Shown here piece by piece: positions 1 to 10,854 of a stretch of DNA of 30,766 bases. A model generated the notes under the pieces. It was not told where the DNA came from and did no database searches. It worked only from the letters and a program-made list of their open reading frames with translations. The position numbers and the translations under genes were made by a program. The first letter of the stretch is position 1, and every line of letters starts with the position of its first letter. Origin of the DNA: Intoshia linei (lineage: Eukaryota; Orthonectida; Rhopaluridae); assembly GCA_001642005.1 (NCBI GenBank), contig LWCA01000351.1, positions 1-30,766 of the forward strand, read 5' to 3'.

Positions 1-2
1 CA

Positions 3-433
3 AATTCTCCTACAGTAAATCATGTTATAAAACATTTGTTTCCTCATATATCCAATGCAAAAATATTAAATTGAATTTTTACCGGACCACAAATAAATAA
101 AATTTTTAAATGTGAAGAATTTAATAGTTCTATGACAGAAATTCAATTACGTGCTTAGAAATCGTTCAAAAATGTTGTGAACAATTTTTTAGGTAATAAA
201 CGGGCTACTAAATACCGTTCCCTCGTTACTGAATTAATGGATGCGTATTGTGCGATCGGATGTCTTCTAAGTCCAAAAATGCATTATTTACAATGTCATT
301 TAAATATGTTTCCTGATAATTGCGAAGCATGGTGAGAGGTTCCACCAGCAGCTCCTCATTTATGAAAAAAGATACAATCCCATTACATGAAAAATATGCT
401 GGTGATTATTTATGGAATGCAAAAAATTTATAA
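3..433 (+). pseudogene. Relic of a mobile-element-associated invertebrate protein family (GERFHQ motif)
   Basis: One frame from position 3 gives a conserved stretch (FPHISNAKI, then TGPQI, VVNNFLGNK, HYLQCHLNMFPDN) that I recognise from a large uncharacterised multicopy family in hydrozoans, aphids and spiders. The frame is broken by TGA at 72-74 and by TAG at 156-158, where relatives usually have tryptophan. At about 326-331 a short deletion with a frameshift removes the residues before the signature. The signature GERFHQ...YEKRY then continues in the next frame, stops at 388-390, and resumes in the third frame (YAGDYLWNAKN) to a stop at 431-433. No usable start lies in the window, and the relic runs off the left edge. 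Function is unknown; the family spreads with transposons in many genomes. Similarity is from memory of the family, not a search. Confidence 0.75.
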
Positions 434-1586
434 AAAATTTTATTTTATTTGTTTATTGTTTAAATTTTTACTTTAATTAAATCTATCTTTCAAATTTCGA
501 TTTTATCTATTAAAAATGACGGTATTATTAAAAACACAAAAAAAATCTCTATATGATCAATTTTAAAACTATCTGCTATAATTTTTATTAATTAATGTAA
601 CTTGTGTTTTATGAAAATGCAATTTCTTTTCATAAATTTTATTTTGATAATTTTTTAAAATGAAGACAATGTTAAATAACACAGAATTACGTAACAAAAT
701 TGTGTAATTATACTGTGAATTCATTCTTAATTACAATTATAAAAATTAGAAAATGTAAAATGTTTATAGTTATTTAGTTATTTATACATTTTAATTACTA
801 ATTTAACAACGATTTCGATTTGGAAACATTCCAAAAATTATATCAATCTTATTTTCTCAGTTTATATTTCAATGGTACATAAAATTATCGATGCTATAAT
901 TAAAAAATTTTTATTTTGTGACACAGTGTAATACATTATGCTCAAAGAGCATAGCGAGACTATCAAAAGTATTGAAAAACACTAATCTTAACTTAATGTA
1001 TATATAACTCTTTTGTGTGTGTCTCTCTGTCTTTTATCGTCTATCTCAATTACTAAGAGTCTCAGAATTGTAAAAAACACAAATTCAAATTCGGATTTTT
1101 TCAGGAAAAAAAGGATAAATTTCTATATCAGAAATTTGCATTTTCCCAATCAAAAACTACAATTGTTTTTTTTTTTAAAAATCACACGGTCCTATAACTT
1201 TAAAAGATATACACTCTGATAAAGATTTTAAAATCATAAACATTATTATAAATTTAAATTTCATAAAAGTTATATCTTCATCCCCTTCATAAAACTCTAC
1301 ATTATCCTTTTTTTAAAAAATGAAAATAGTCCTAGAATTTAATAAAAATTACAGTTCATACAATTATCTTCAGTTACCACACAAAATTTTTTTTATGTCA
1401 CAAAGTGACGCCTTCACAGTCAAAAAAGCACTTTTATAATCAAAATATGCTTTAGACATGAATATAATATTAGATACCATAATGATAGTTCAGATTATTA
1501 ATACATGTATTTACAATTTTATTTTTTTATGGAATTCATGTGGGTTATTTTTTACTTCATTTTTAACTAACTTGTATAAATTTTAG
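434..1586. other. AT-rich stretch without a recognised gene
   Basis: This stretch holds many stops in all frames and no exon I can support, although the missing 5' exons of the TRIP13 gene should lie here or be lost. A 68-codon open frame at 1013-1219 is low-complexity and looks fortuitous. A short dispersed repeat (1135-1210) is listed separately. Near 1535 the bases encode LWNS, which recalls the LW(D/E)S that precedes the AAA+ core of TRIP13, but it does not splice in frame to the next exon. Confidence 0.5.
1135..1210 (+). repeat. Short dispersed repeat D, copy 1
   Basis: About 75 bp align by eye with 22345-22415: both read atcaaaaac(t/c)ac, a T run ending in taaaa, then tca(c/a)acg, ctataa and aaatata. 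A third, weaker copy of the centre (acattatcc plus a T run) is at about 1298-1345. Source element unknown. Confidence 0.4.
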
Positions 1587-2913
1587 TTGCTTAAATTTGT
1601 AATGACGTATATAAAGCTTTCACAAAAAATGTTAAACAGCGAATTATTTGGTTTAAACAAAATAATTTTGTTGCATGGTAAACTCGTTATTATTAATAAA
1701 ATTACTATAAATTAGGGCCGGCTGGATCTGGAAAAACATCGCTATGTTGTGGTTTAGCACAAAAAGCAGCTGCAATGCTATACAATCAATATCAAGACAT
1801 TTACCTAATAGAAATAAACAGTCAAAATTTATTTTCTAAATGGTTTTCTGAGGTTTATAGAGTTTATATTTATAAAATTATGATAAAATTTAGAGCGGTA
1901 AATTGGTATCAAAATTATTCTCTGAAATGAACGAAATGCTTCAAAATAAGGACAACATGATTTTTTTATTAATTGATGAGGTATATTGTTAGTTTATACA
2001 TTTCAAAAATTATGTAATGTTTGAGATGTACGTAATAATAGTTTAGGTTGAAAGTTTAATTAGTTCAAGAATAATGTCTATGAATTCAAATGAACCAAGT
2101 GATTCTATTCGTGTTGTGAATGTAAGTTATATTTAAAATTTATAGTGACGTGATTGCAATAATAAATTTAGTCCGTATTGATGCATATTGATCGTATTAA
2201 AAGGTAAAAATGAAAACATTTTAATTTTTTATTTATAAATTATACTAGACATAATAATATATTAATCTTGTCTACATCAAATATCTTGGAAGCCATCGAC
2301 AATGCTTTTATAGATCGTGTAGATTTAAAATTATTTGTAGATCATCCGGCTGAACCGAGTATAAACAAAATATTAACCAATTCAATACAACAACTTGTCA
2401 CTGTAACTAATTAATGATTTAATAATTTTATGTTAAAATTTAGAATGATATTTTATCATTAAATAATGAGATAGTGGATGATGAAATCAAACGATTATCC
2501 AAGTATACTATAGAAATTTGCTATTAAATTAATGGATTATTAGTCATATTTTTATTTAAGTTTTAGAGGATTTTATTAGAATTTTTGTCGTTTTAAAAAT
2601 TACATTTACATTTTGGTTAGAATTGAAAAATTACCCTTCAAATGAAAATTTCTATAAAAAATTGCATTTATACAATTTAGAATGTGTGTTGGAATCAGTG
2701 GTCGTAAAATTAAAAAATTGCCATTTTTATCCTTATCAAAATGCTATACGGTAAATTTTTTTTTTATTAAACTAATTTGTTTAGAATAATAATTCCATTC
2801 AATTTTCCAAATTTATGGAAAAATCCATTGAAGAAGCTATTAAAGCGAAATCTATCAATAAAAATTTAAACCAAAAAACCACATTTAATGGACTGAGCCC
2901 ATTTTCGACTTAA
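1587..2913 (+). CDS. TRIP13: TRIP13/Pch2-type AAA+ ATPase, C-terminal 277 residues; 5' exons not found
   Basis: TRIP13/Pch2 remodels HORMA-domain proteins (MAD2, HORMADs) in checkpoint silencing and meiosis, working as a nuclear or cytoplasmic AAA+ hexamer. Exons: 1587-1677, 1716-1852, 1894-1980, 2047-2121, 2172-2203, 2249-2402, 2444-2502, 2681-2750, 2785-2913; all junctions keep frame. Visible in order: Walker A GPAGSGKTS, the INSQNLFSKWFSESGK stretch, Walker B FLLIDEVESL, the EPSDSIRVVN signature, a sensor-1 region ILILSTSN, FIDRVD (arginine finger), and the closing lid motif GISGRKIKKLPFL. Introns are 34-66 nt, except intron 7 (178 nt). About 150 N-terminal residues of the usual ~430 are unaccounted for: either divergent exons lie upstream or the gene is 5' truncated. 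The intact catalytic motifs argue for a functioning gene. First exon start here is a splice acceptor, not an initiation codon. Confidence 0.88.
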
Positions 2914-3264
2914 CATGTAAGTCATGTTATCAAAATTAAAATTTCAAATGATGTCATTTCAGTTTATAATTAAACGTTTTAAATTATATAAAAACTGAAT
3001 AAATCAATTTATGAGGCTGAAATCAAGATTTCTGTATACAAATCTGTTTAATAAATAATGGTGAATAATTTCTGATTGACAAAATTTAACCTTTTAAGAA
3101 AAAAGTTAAAAACTCCTGCCATAATATATTAAAACGTACATTTATTATATAACAATAATTATAGATTATATGGAGATGTTTGGTATTAAAAAACTAACTA
3201 AGAGGACTTCTTATGGATGTATTGTTGGTTTGATTTAAAAGGTATTTTTGAAAGTTTTATGAAA
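2914..3264. other. Intergenic, nothing recognised
   Basis: This is AT-rich sequence between the convergent ends of TRIP13 (+) and the four-repeat protein (-). No open frame, repeat or RNA is supported. Confidence 0.5.
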
Positions 3265-4401
3265 TCATTCAAATTGCGAATTCTTGCATCTATTGTATCC
3301 TATTCGAATGTAATCATATTCATTCAAAATTTTTGGAATTTCGAAATATTTTTGAAACGTTATTTTCAACTCAATAAACTTTGATGGCAAAATAAACGTT
3401 AATTTTGGAACAAAATATTTTAGATCTTCAATTTTAAAGGAATTAGATTGTAGTGATATTAGTTCTTCAATCTTGTCAGTAGAGTTTGTCTTTTTATTAT
3501 ATACTTGAATTGATTTATTTGCACATTTTTTAGGGTAACGTTTACTTAAATCTTTGACATTTAGATTACGATTATTATTTATCTGTCGATTGTAATTATA
3601 TCCTTTTCGAATGTAATCATATTCATATAAAACTTTTGGAATTTTGAAATATTTTTTAAACATTATTTTCAACTGTATAAATCTTGAGGGTAGAATACAA
3701 GTTAATTTTGGAATGGTATATTTTAGATCATCTTCAATTTTCAAAGTGTTAAATTGTAATATTATTAACTGTTCAGTCACATCAGTGAGATTTTTTCTTT
3801 TATTGTTACATTTCGCTGGGTAACTTTTCTTCGAATCTTTTATATTTAAATTAAATTTCTGTTGATTGTAATTGTGTCCTTTTCGAATGTAATCATATTT
3901 GTATAAAATTTCTGGAATCTCGAAATAATTTTTGAACCTTATTTTCAAGTCTTCAAAAATTGAAGATGAAATACATGTTAATTTTGGAACAAAATATTTT
4001 AGATCATCTTCAATTTTCAGGGAATTAGATTTTAGTGATATTAGTTCTTCGATCTTGTCAGTAGACTTTTTATTACATACTTCAATTGATTTATTTGCAC
4101 ATTTTTTAGGGTAACGTTTACTTAAATCTTTTCTATTTAGATTAAATTTCTGTTGATTGTAATTATGTCCTTTTCGAATGTAATCATATTTGTATAAAAT
4201 TTTAGGAATCTCAAAATAATTATTGAACCTTATTTTCAAGTCTTCAAAAATTGAAGATGAAATACATGCTAATTTTGGAACAAAATATTTTAGATCATCT
4301 TCAATTTTCAGGGAATTAGATTGTAGTATTATCAGCTCTTTAGTTACGTCAGTAGAGTTTTCATTTTTACGACATAAATTATCGCTATAAAATTTATACA
4401 T
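3265..4401 (-). CDS. Unrecognised 378-residue protein made of four ~90-residue repeats
   Basis: Single-exon frame read from ATG at 4401 to TGA at 3265. Four repeats occupy about residues 16-112, 113-204, 205-305 and 306-378. Each begins with TD(V/K) and a helix such as EELISL, then LKIEDDLKY, then PKL-(T/A)-C/F-I, then a basic helix (e.g. FEDLKIRFKNYFEIP) and a signature YDYIRKGHNYN. A linker rich in Lys, Asn and Cys (e.g. RYPKKCANKS) follows repeats 1 and 3. There is no signal peptide or membrane segment; the protein is strongly basic. Repeat similarity is high at the DNA level too, so the array is young or being homogenised. I do not recognise the family. The regular Tyr/Gly signature could suit a filament- or microtubule-binding protein, but that is speculation. 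It lies head-to-head with CFDP1 across ~1 kb. Confidence 0.7.
   Translation of the reverse strand: MYKFYSDNLCRKNENSTDVTKELIILQSNSLKIEDDLKYFVPKLACISSSIFEDLKIRFNNYFEIPKILYKYDYIRKGHNYNQQKFNLNRKDLSKRYPKKCANKSIEVCNKKSTDKIEELISLKSNSLKIEDDLKYFVPKLTCISSSIFEDLKIRFKNYFEIPEILYKYDYIRKGHNYNQQKFNLNIKDSKKSYPAKCNNKRKNLTDVTEQLIILQFNTLKIEDDLKYTIPKLTCILPSRFIQLKIMFKKYFKIPKVLYEYDYIRKGYNYNRQINNNRNLNVKDLSKRYPKKCANKSIQVYNKKTNSTDKIEELISLQSNSFKIEDLKYFVPKLTFILPSKFIELKITFQKYFEIPKILNEYDYIRIGYNRCKNSQFE
3268..4356 (-). repeat. Four tandem ~275-bp coding repeats
   Basis: The repeat units of the protein above are visible in the DNA. The motif reading cttttcgaatgtaatcatat on the + strand recurs near 3602, 3880 and 4170, with a diverged version at 3298. 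Spacing is about 275-305 bp, which matches the protein repeat length. Confidence 0.85.
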
Positions 4402-5441
4402 AGCAAATAAAGTATAAGTGATTTCCTAGCAACCAAGTTTAGTTTCTATAATGCGAATTGTGGTTTTATAATAGTAACCATAGTTGTCAGATTATGTGGA
4501 TTAAAACTTTTGATTCAAAAGTGTATATTCAAGCATTTCTAATACTGTAGTTTCGAAATTCGAAAGCTCTATGTACAAAACATCGCTGCATTATTTTTCA
4601 TTCTAAAATATTCATTAGCCTTGTAAATGACGCTTATTTAGTGTGATAACTTTCAAGTTTTTATGAAGTGGACATTGATTTTGACGAATATTCTCGCTCT
4701 GATGAAAATTTAACCACAAGAAACAATCAATTAAGTGAAGAATATCATTAATGAAACTATTGAATCCCATCAGTCAAATAGTGATTTTACTAATACCTTT
4801 GACATAAAAGATTGTTTAAATCGATTAGCTTTCTTAAACAATCTTTACTAAATAACCACTTATTTTAAAAAATAAAAGAATGCTTAAATATTATAGAAAA
4901 AGATTTCATTAATAATACCTAATTTTATAATAAAAGATACATTTTAATTAACTTGATTGTAAAATTAAAAATGTATTATATGTTAAACTTGCATCTCGCG
5001 AAGTTAAATTTTCAACTTCCTTAAATATCATCTATTTTTATGATTGTAACTATGCATTTCTGACATTTTACATCATTTTGAAACAAGTTAAATCGATTTA
5101 TTTATTCCCAAAGTGCAATTCTTTTATTAAAATTTTCAATTTGACTTAGCGCTATTGCACTGTATTATGAACGGTTTTCAAAACAGGTGGCTAAATTTTC
5201 ATAAATATTTTTACCTCCAAAAAATGACTCCTTTTTGAGAAAATATTATGTTACATGCTGTTATACATTTTGTATTGTTATTTTTGTATTACACAAGTTT
5301 ATCGATATTAAAGTTCAATAACTCTTGTGATAATCAGATTCTGATTACGAAAAAAATAGTTTAAATTGAAAGTTTATTATCTTTTGTAACCTTGTATCCG
5401 ATACATATTTTACATTCACCTTATAAAAATAATGTAGTTTA
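4402..5441. other. Divergent intergenic region, possible degenerate coding fragment inside
   Basis: This is the upstream region shared by the four-repeat gene (-) and CFDP1 (+). Two short adjacent open stretches on + (about 4660-4752 and 4751-4849) have coding-like acidic and polar composition (e.g. VDIDFDEYSRSDENL, then NETIESHQSNSDF) but sit in different frames with stops on both sides. They could be an exon pair of an unidentified small gene or a decayed one. No other feature is supported. Confidence 0.3.
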
Positions 5442-6087
5442 ATGAGTGACAGCGAAGAAGATATAGATTACGTTCCACCTGATAATTTAATAATTGAAAA
5501 AGCAATCGATGACGGTAACTTTTTATTTATCATACATTATTTTCAGATATTGTAAATGAGTGTCTAAAAGTTGACACAGATAAAATGGAAAGGTTGTACA
5601 AACAGTTCAAATCAGATTCAAAAGTTGAACTAGAAAAGTTTGATACTGATAAAAAAAAATCAAGCACTACAAATGATAATCCCGCAACGGAAAGATACAA
5701 AGATGAAGAAATATTAAATAAAAAATTGACCATTAATAATACGAAAGCCAGTAATACCCCAAAAAGACGAATTGGAGGTATGGGTGATTTTATGGCCCAA
5801 ACTAAAAAAAAGAAAATTTCTACTCTAGTATGAATTTTTGATTATTGTGTATTATATCACCGTTCTTGTAGGATAAATCACGAAATAATTGGAGTACATT
5901 TAAAACCAAAGAATCAATATCAGACATGTGTGTAAATTATGGAAAAAGCAAAGATAGGTAAATTAATCAACAAATAAAGAATGTACTAAACGTATTTAGT
6001 TATGTTGACCGCGTAAGTTTTCTGAAACGCACAGAAATGCGAGAATATCATCGAGATTTGAATGAAAAATCAAAGAGAAGACGATAA
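5442..6087 (+). CDS. CFDP1: CFDP1/BCNT (SWC5) chromatin-remodelling subunit
   Basis: BCNT-family proteins are subunits of the SRCAP/SWR1 remodeller that installs histone H2A.Z, in the nucleus. Exons 5442-5514, 5547-5827, 5872-5957, 6000-6087 give 175 residues (human ~299). The N-terminus starts with an acidic block and SEEDIDYVPP, the hallmark (D/E)DYVPP of the family. The middle is charged and low-complexity. The C-terminal BCNT domain begins near GGMGDFMAQ and continues with KISTLDKSRNNWSTFK (usual form STLEKSKLDW..FK), then YVDRVSFLKRTE near the end (usual form Y.ER..FL.RVD). Introns are 32-44 nt. The stop is only 93 bp before the delta-COP start codon. The shortness comes mainly from the acidic and linker regions. 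Confidence 0.9.
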
Positions 6088-6138
6088 AGTTATCGCTTTG
6101 TGATCTATTACGTGTATTCTGTTTATATGACTATTTTA

Positions 6139-6144
6139 AATAAA
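6139..6144 (+). terminator. Probable poly(A) signal of CFDP1
   Basis: AATAAA lies 51 nt after the CFDP1 stop and 36 nt before the ARCN1 start codon. It is the only canonical hexamer in the gap. Confidence 0.45.
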
Positions 6145-6180
6145 TATATTATTCATTATTTTTTTCGATATTTATTATAA

Positions 6181-9100
6181 ATGGTAATTTCATTTATTAT
6201 TATACTAAATTTTTCAGATCATTTCAGCTTCAATTATAAATCGACATGGAAAGGGTATCTGAAATTTAACTTTTTAGTATTATTGAAATGTAGTCATTCT
6301 TTCTCGTCAATTTGTTGAAATTGGACGGCTTAGAATGGAGGCTCTACTGTCTGCTCTACCTCAACTTATACCGAAAGGTCAGAATCAAATGTATATCGAA
6401 ACTGATTCAATTCGTTACATTTATCAACACCTTGACCGCCTATTTTTAGTCTTGATTACTACCAAAAATAGTAATTTAGTTAAAGACATTGAAACATTAT
6501 CCCTCTATTCTACATTAGTATGTTTTTGTTAATTTTTTTAATGTTTTATTAGGTTTCTAAAAATACTGAAAATCTCACGGAAGATTCCATCTCCAATAAC
6601 GTATTTGAAATTTTATTTGCTTTTGACGAATGCATATCGCTGGGCTATAGAAATAGTGTCACGGTGGCTAAACTGCATGATATTACTTCCATGTTTTCTT
6701 TAGAAGAAATTAGTCATAATGATATGATGAAAGTATTTATATTATTTCATTTTTATATGTTTTAAATAGAGAAAAGAAAACGAAGCTAAACAAGCCATGC
6801 GTGATAAAGTTAAACAGTTTGCACTGGAGAAACATGAATCCAGTATTAACTCTAAAATGGGGAAATCTTCTATGTATGATTACCATTCTGAGGGCATTGG
6901 AGGAAAAGGCACTAATGTTTCATCTAATGTGTATTCTTCTGAATACGATAGCTTCGTTCAAACCACTGTTAAACCTACATATATTTCAAAAAATAAAAAA
7001 ATTAAAGGAATGAAATTATCTAAAAAATCTCGGGATATTGAAACAGAATTTGATGATCAGGGTATTTCATTTAATAATAGATATAATCTATATCGAATTG
7101 ATAATTTTTTAAGAAATGTACATTCCTCCTGCTGCACTATGCGCATTAGGGCTGTTCGTTTTTAACAAAAATTGATTTTTGTTGAAAATACCCTATACCA
7201 CGCTGAAGAGGGTACTTAAAAATCTTTAAAAAATATATTTTTAGAAAAATTTATTGTAAAAATATTAAGCGGTTTTCTTTTTTAAGGTTTTCGCGCGCTT
7301 TTACCCCGTTTTCTTAATTGGCGCCAATAATTTTATTTTAAACATGGATACCATTAATGTATGACCCACTAAGACATATACCAAATTTGGAGAGAAAACA
7401 TGAAATATTTAACCTCACAGGGCGTTTTTTTTATAAAAAGGGGTTTTTGTAATATTAGTCAAATATAAAAATTTATTTTAACTGTGAAAATTTGAGTGTG
7501 TCATAATGAAATTTATTTATTTTCGTTTTAAACACATTTTAATGAAAAAAGTAATATGAACTCTCTAGAAGCCGAGCTAAAAATTGAACTGTGTTTATTC
7601 TAATCGATTAATTTTTATAAAAATTGTATGACCAATGGTCATTGCACATGCAGTATATAACATGCATAGTTTTAAAAATACTTTTTTTATTACAGGCTAA
7701 TTCCTATTTAACGAAATTTCTGATTAACGGAATGTCAATTTTTCTGAAGTACAAAAATTACCTTAAATTTTAACTTAAAATGACTACCATCATAATTATG
7801 TTAAAGCTTTTTCGGTTCAAATTGTTATCTTTAGATACATAAAACATTTTATTTTCTTCCTGATTAATGATCATAATTAGGTCAATTTTTTATTAACCTA
7901 TAGAATAACAAAAAAACTGACCTAAAAATGAAATTTACTGACTTGATTCGACCTTAAAATTTTTGTGTGTTTCTATGGTTTATACCAACTGAATCTACCG
8001 TACCCCAAACCTCCCTTTCGTAGGCCTTAAATTAAATGAATACAATATTTAATACAACTTAATTTTAATATTCGCATAGGCCCCGATCATGATGGTGTCG
8101 ATCACTTTACATAATAAATTAATATGAATAAAACTTAAAATAAGGAATATTTATGCGTGTAATAATAAATATGAATAACAAGGAACTGCAAATGAAACAA
8201 ACGATGTAAATCTCATTGTGTAATGTTACAGATGTTGAAAATTATTAATGTTTATTGTAGTATAACAGTGATGGCAGCCAACTAAAACTAGGTGTGTTAA
8301 ATATAATACTATTTTCAGATATTTTTTTCTAGTGTTTATATTAAAAAAATATTAGGTCAATTAAGTCGAACAACTTGATGATGGAAAATGAGTAAAAAAA
8401 TAATTTTTACATTTATTCAGATTTAAAAAATTGAGCTGCAAGTTTTCAATAGGAGGTTCATAACTTGTTGATTAACGCTACACAAGCCAAACTAGTTTCA
8501 TCGTGAAGTTTATTTCTTTTATGATTTTTGACATTATTTAACGTGGAAAATAACGATTCACAATATGTAGATGAAAATATAATTAATATAAATTTAGCTA
8601 GACCTTTCAGACATTTTAAGTGGAATGAAAATCAAAATATTTTCAATGTTTTAATGCAGTTGCTCCCGGTTCAATTAGTGTACGGACCTCCATTTCAAAA
8701 TATTTATTTTTTTGGACCCCAATGGAAGCATGAAATATAAAACATTTATGAAAAAATTAAAGGTTTTCATCATATGATTTATCAAAATTGTGTTTTTCAA
8801 AAATATATTGGAAAAAAAGGATTTTTTATTGAGGGTTGGTAAAATGTCATTTTTTACTTTGGGTTTTTAATTAGGAAGTTGTTGGTCATAAGATTTAATA
8901 AAATCGGATTTTTCAAAATAATATTGGAAAAAGAGGATATTTTCCTTAAGCGTTGGTAATATTGGAGTTTTATTTTGGGGCTGGAATAAGAGTTTTCTTA
9001 TAAAATTTAGTAAAATTGTGTTTTTCAAAAAAATATTGGAAAAAGGGTATTTTTCTCTTAAGAGTTGGTAAAATTGTATTTTTTATTTTGTGGATTGATT

Positions 9101-10854
9101 AAGTGGATTCTTGTCATAAGGTTTCGTAAAATGTTATTTTTCAAAAAAATATCGGTAAAAGTCAATTTTTCCCTGAGGGCTTGAAATAGTATTTTTTAAT
9201 AAATTTTATTAATGGTGGGATTTCGTAAATAATAATGCAGCAGTCGTCAAGGTTTTGGGATAATCAACATCTAGATTCTAGAAACGCTGTAATAAATATT
9301 AAAAATAAGCAAAAGTTGATCAAAATTTTTTTATATTTTATTTGAATCTCACGGATGCCAGCATATAATTTTAAACCCAATCGTATAAATTATTTATTAG
9401 ATGTTTTTAAAAAATTCCTTTAACGAGGGAATTTGAAATGAATATGTGCTTTATTTTTAACCCTTCAAAATTATTAAAATTTGAGAATTCACTTTTAAAT
9501 AGGAAATAGAGTACCCACAATATAAGAAATGTATCCATTTAGTATTTAATGTTGAAATTAATATTTTTTTCTTTTTAAATCTACCAAAAACAAAAAAGTG
9601 TGCTTTACATTTTTCAGGAATGTGTGCTTTAAATCGACAACCACTGTATATCATTCACACAAATTATTCATTATAGGAAAATTATAGTCAGTACCATTAT
9701 TTTATTTTCAAGAACTTCGTACAATACATAAGTACGTAATTATAATTATTTAATGTGTGCCGTTTTTGTAGATTACTTTGTAAGCGTGACTGGTTTACAC
9801 AGCAGACTCTATTTAGATTTCTTTGCATATCTGATATACTCATGCTAAATATAATTTTTTTAGATATAGGTGTAATCGAAAATGAAGATGAAAAATTGGT
9901 TACGATTGTTAAAGAGTATCTAAGTTATTTATAACCAATTTATATTAATTAGGGTAAAAGCATCTACAGAGGAAAAAATATCAATTGTAATAAACAGAGA
10001 CGGTGGTGTAAAAAGTTTCAACTTACAAGGTCGCCTTATACTTAATTTCAATGACATGGAACACTGCCATTGTAAAATTGCTGTTGAATCGGATAGTAAT
10101 CGATATTCCCAAATACAAGTAATTAATTATAATTTTAAAGGTGAAAGTACTATATATTATTTAGTTAATCAAATACATTGACATTTTTAGACTCATCCCA
10201 ATATTGATAAAAATATTTTCAAAAATGAAGCTATAGTTGGTTTGAAACAGACAGATAAAGGGTTTCCTGTTAATCAAGACATCCCAGTCTTAAGGTGGAC
10301 GTTCGAAACAACCTCTGAAACCTTAATCCCTCTATTTGGTAACAATATATAATAAAAATATTCAAATATTAAGTAAACTGTTGGCCAACTGAAAATAGCA
10401 ATGGATGTGAAGTGGACATTGAATATGAATTAAACATGAAAGACATTTCGTTATTAGATGTGATATTGACTATACCATTACCGTAAATATTATAAAGTAT
10501 AATTTATAATAGTAGTGCGAAATCCAATAATATTGAAATTTGTAACTTTGATGGAGAAGATTGTTCAGCAAATAAACGAAACAACACTATTACATGGAAA
10601 ATAGGTACAGTAGATGAATCCAATTTACGAGGAAATTTGATATTTAAAACTGACCGTGGTGCATCTGACGATTTTTTTCCTTTAAATATTGATTTTACCT
10701 CAAACAACTCATTCTCTAACATTAAAGTAAGCTTGTACATCGTATACTGATAAAACGCATTTAGGTTAAAAGTATTTACACATCTGATGGCGAAAAATCG
10801 ATTCCATTCAATGCGTTTCACAATTTTTACACTCAAAAATTTGAAATATTTTGA
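6181..10854 (+). CDS. ARCN1: Coatomer subunit delta (delta-COP), full length
   Basis: Delta-COP is the medium subunit of the COPI coat, which drives Golgi-to-ER and intra-Golgi transport. Exons: 6181-6183, 6218-6254, 6294-6517, 6553-6732, 6770-7061, 9864-9915, 9953-10118, 10191-10338, 10374-10482, 10513-10726, 10765-10854, giving 504 residues (human 511). The N-terminal longin-like half shows SRQFVE, (I/V)LITTKNSN and FAFDE-C/I-ISLGYR. A charged helix (KENEAKQAMRDKVKQFA) follows, then the C-terminal mu-homology domain with INRDGGVKSFNLQG, THPNIDK, GFPVN, NCWP, CEVDIEYEL, and a Phe-rich end KFEIF. The first exon is the ATG alone; the residues after it match the family without a gap. Introns are 30-72 nt except intron 5 (7062-9863, 2802 nt), which carries repeats. 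Confidence 0.95.
7062..8656 (+). other. Left part of delta-COP intron 5, decayed repeat DNA
   Basis: No exon is supported here. The segment from about 7148 (attagggctgttcg) has the look of a hAT-type end, but I found no partner. A 70-codon open frame at 8528-8740 crosses the left edge of repeat A1 and resembles nothing I know. Confidence 0.35.
8657..9289 (-). mobile_element. hAT-like non-autonomous element, family A, copy 1
   Basis: Begins CAGTTGCTCCCGG and ends TCTAGAAACGCTG, resembling hAT termini (CAG...CTG). Its reverse complement aligns with 16917-17276 and 21461-21915 at both ends: ccaaaaccttgacgactgct corresponds to ccaaagcctagacgacggct, and ggggtcc...gaaatggaggt is shared with the third copy. 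The inside is a minisatellite: the landmark tttttcaaaa recurs at 8793, 8908, 9021 and 9137, a period of 113-116 bp. No convincing target-site duplication was found. Confidence 0.65.
9290..9863 (+). other. Right part of delta-COP intron 5
   Basis: AT-rich sequence. At about 9635-9647 the sequence tcgacaaccactg looks like the right end of another hAT element, without an identified left end. Repeat C (9736-9776) is listed separately. The intron closes at the acceptor tttttttag before 9864. Confidence 0.35.
9736..9776 (+). repeat. Repeat C, solo end
   Basis: gtaattataattatttaa followed by tgtgccgtttttgtagatta matches 20380-20420 nearly base for base, and matches 19825-19869 in reverse complement. 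It lies 87 bp before a delta-COP exon. Confidence 0.7.

Noticed and set aside
2569-2750. A 61-codon open frame that could extend the TRIP13 protein after residue KRLSK.
   Set aside because: Splicing from 2502 to 2681 instead gives KMCVGISGRKIKKLPFL in frame, which matches the family lid motif exactly. The open frame lies mostly in a 178-nt intron.
9457-9654. A minus-strand 65-codon open frame in delta-COP intron 5.
   Set aside because: It overlaps a hAT-like end, has no similarity I know and no gene structure around it.
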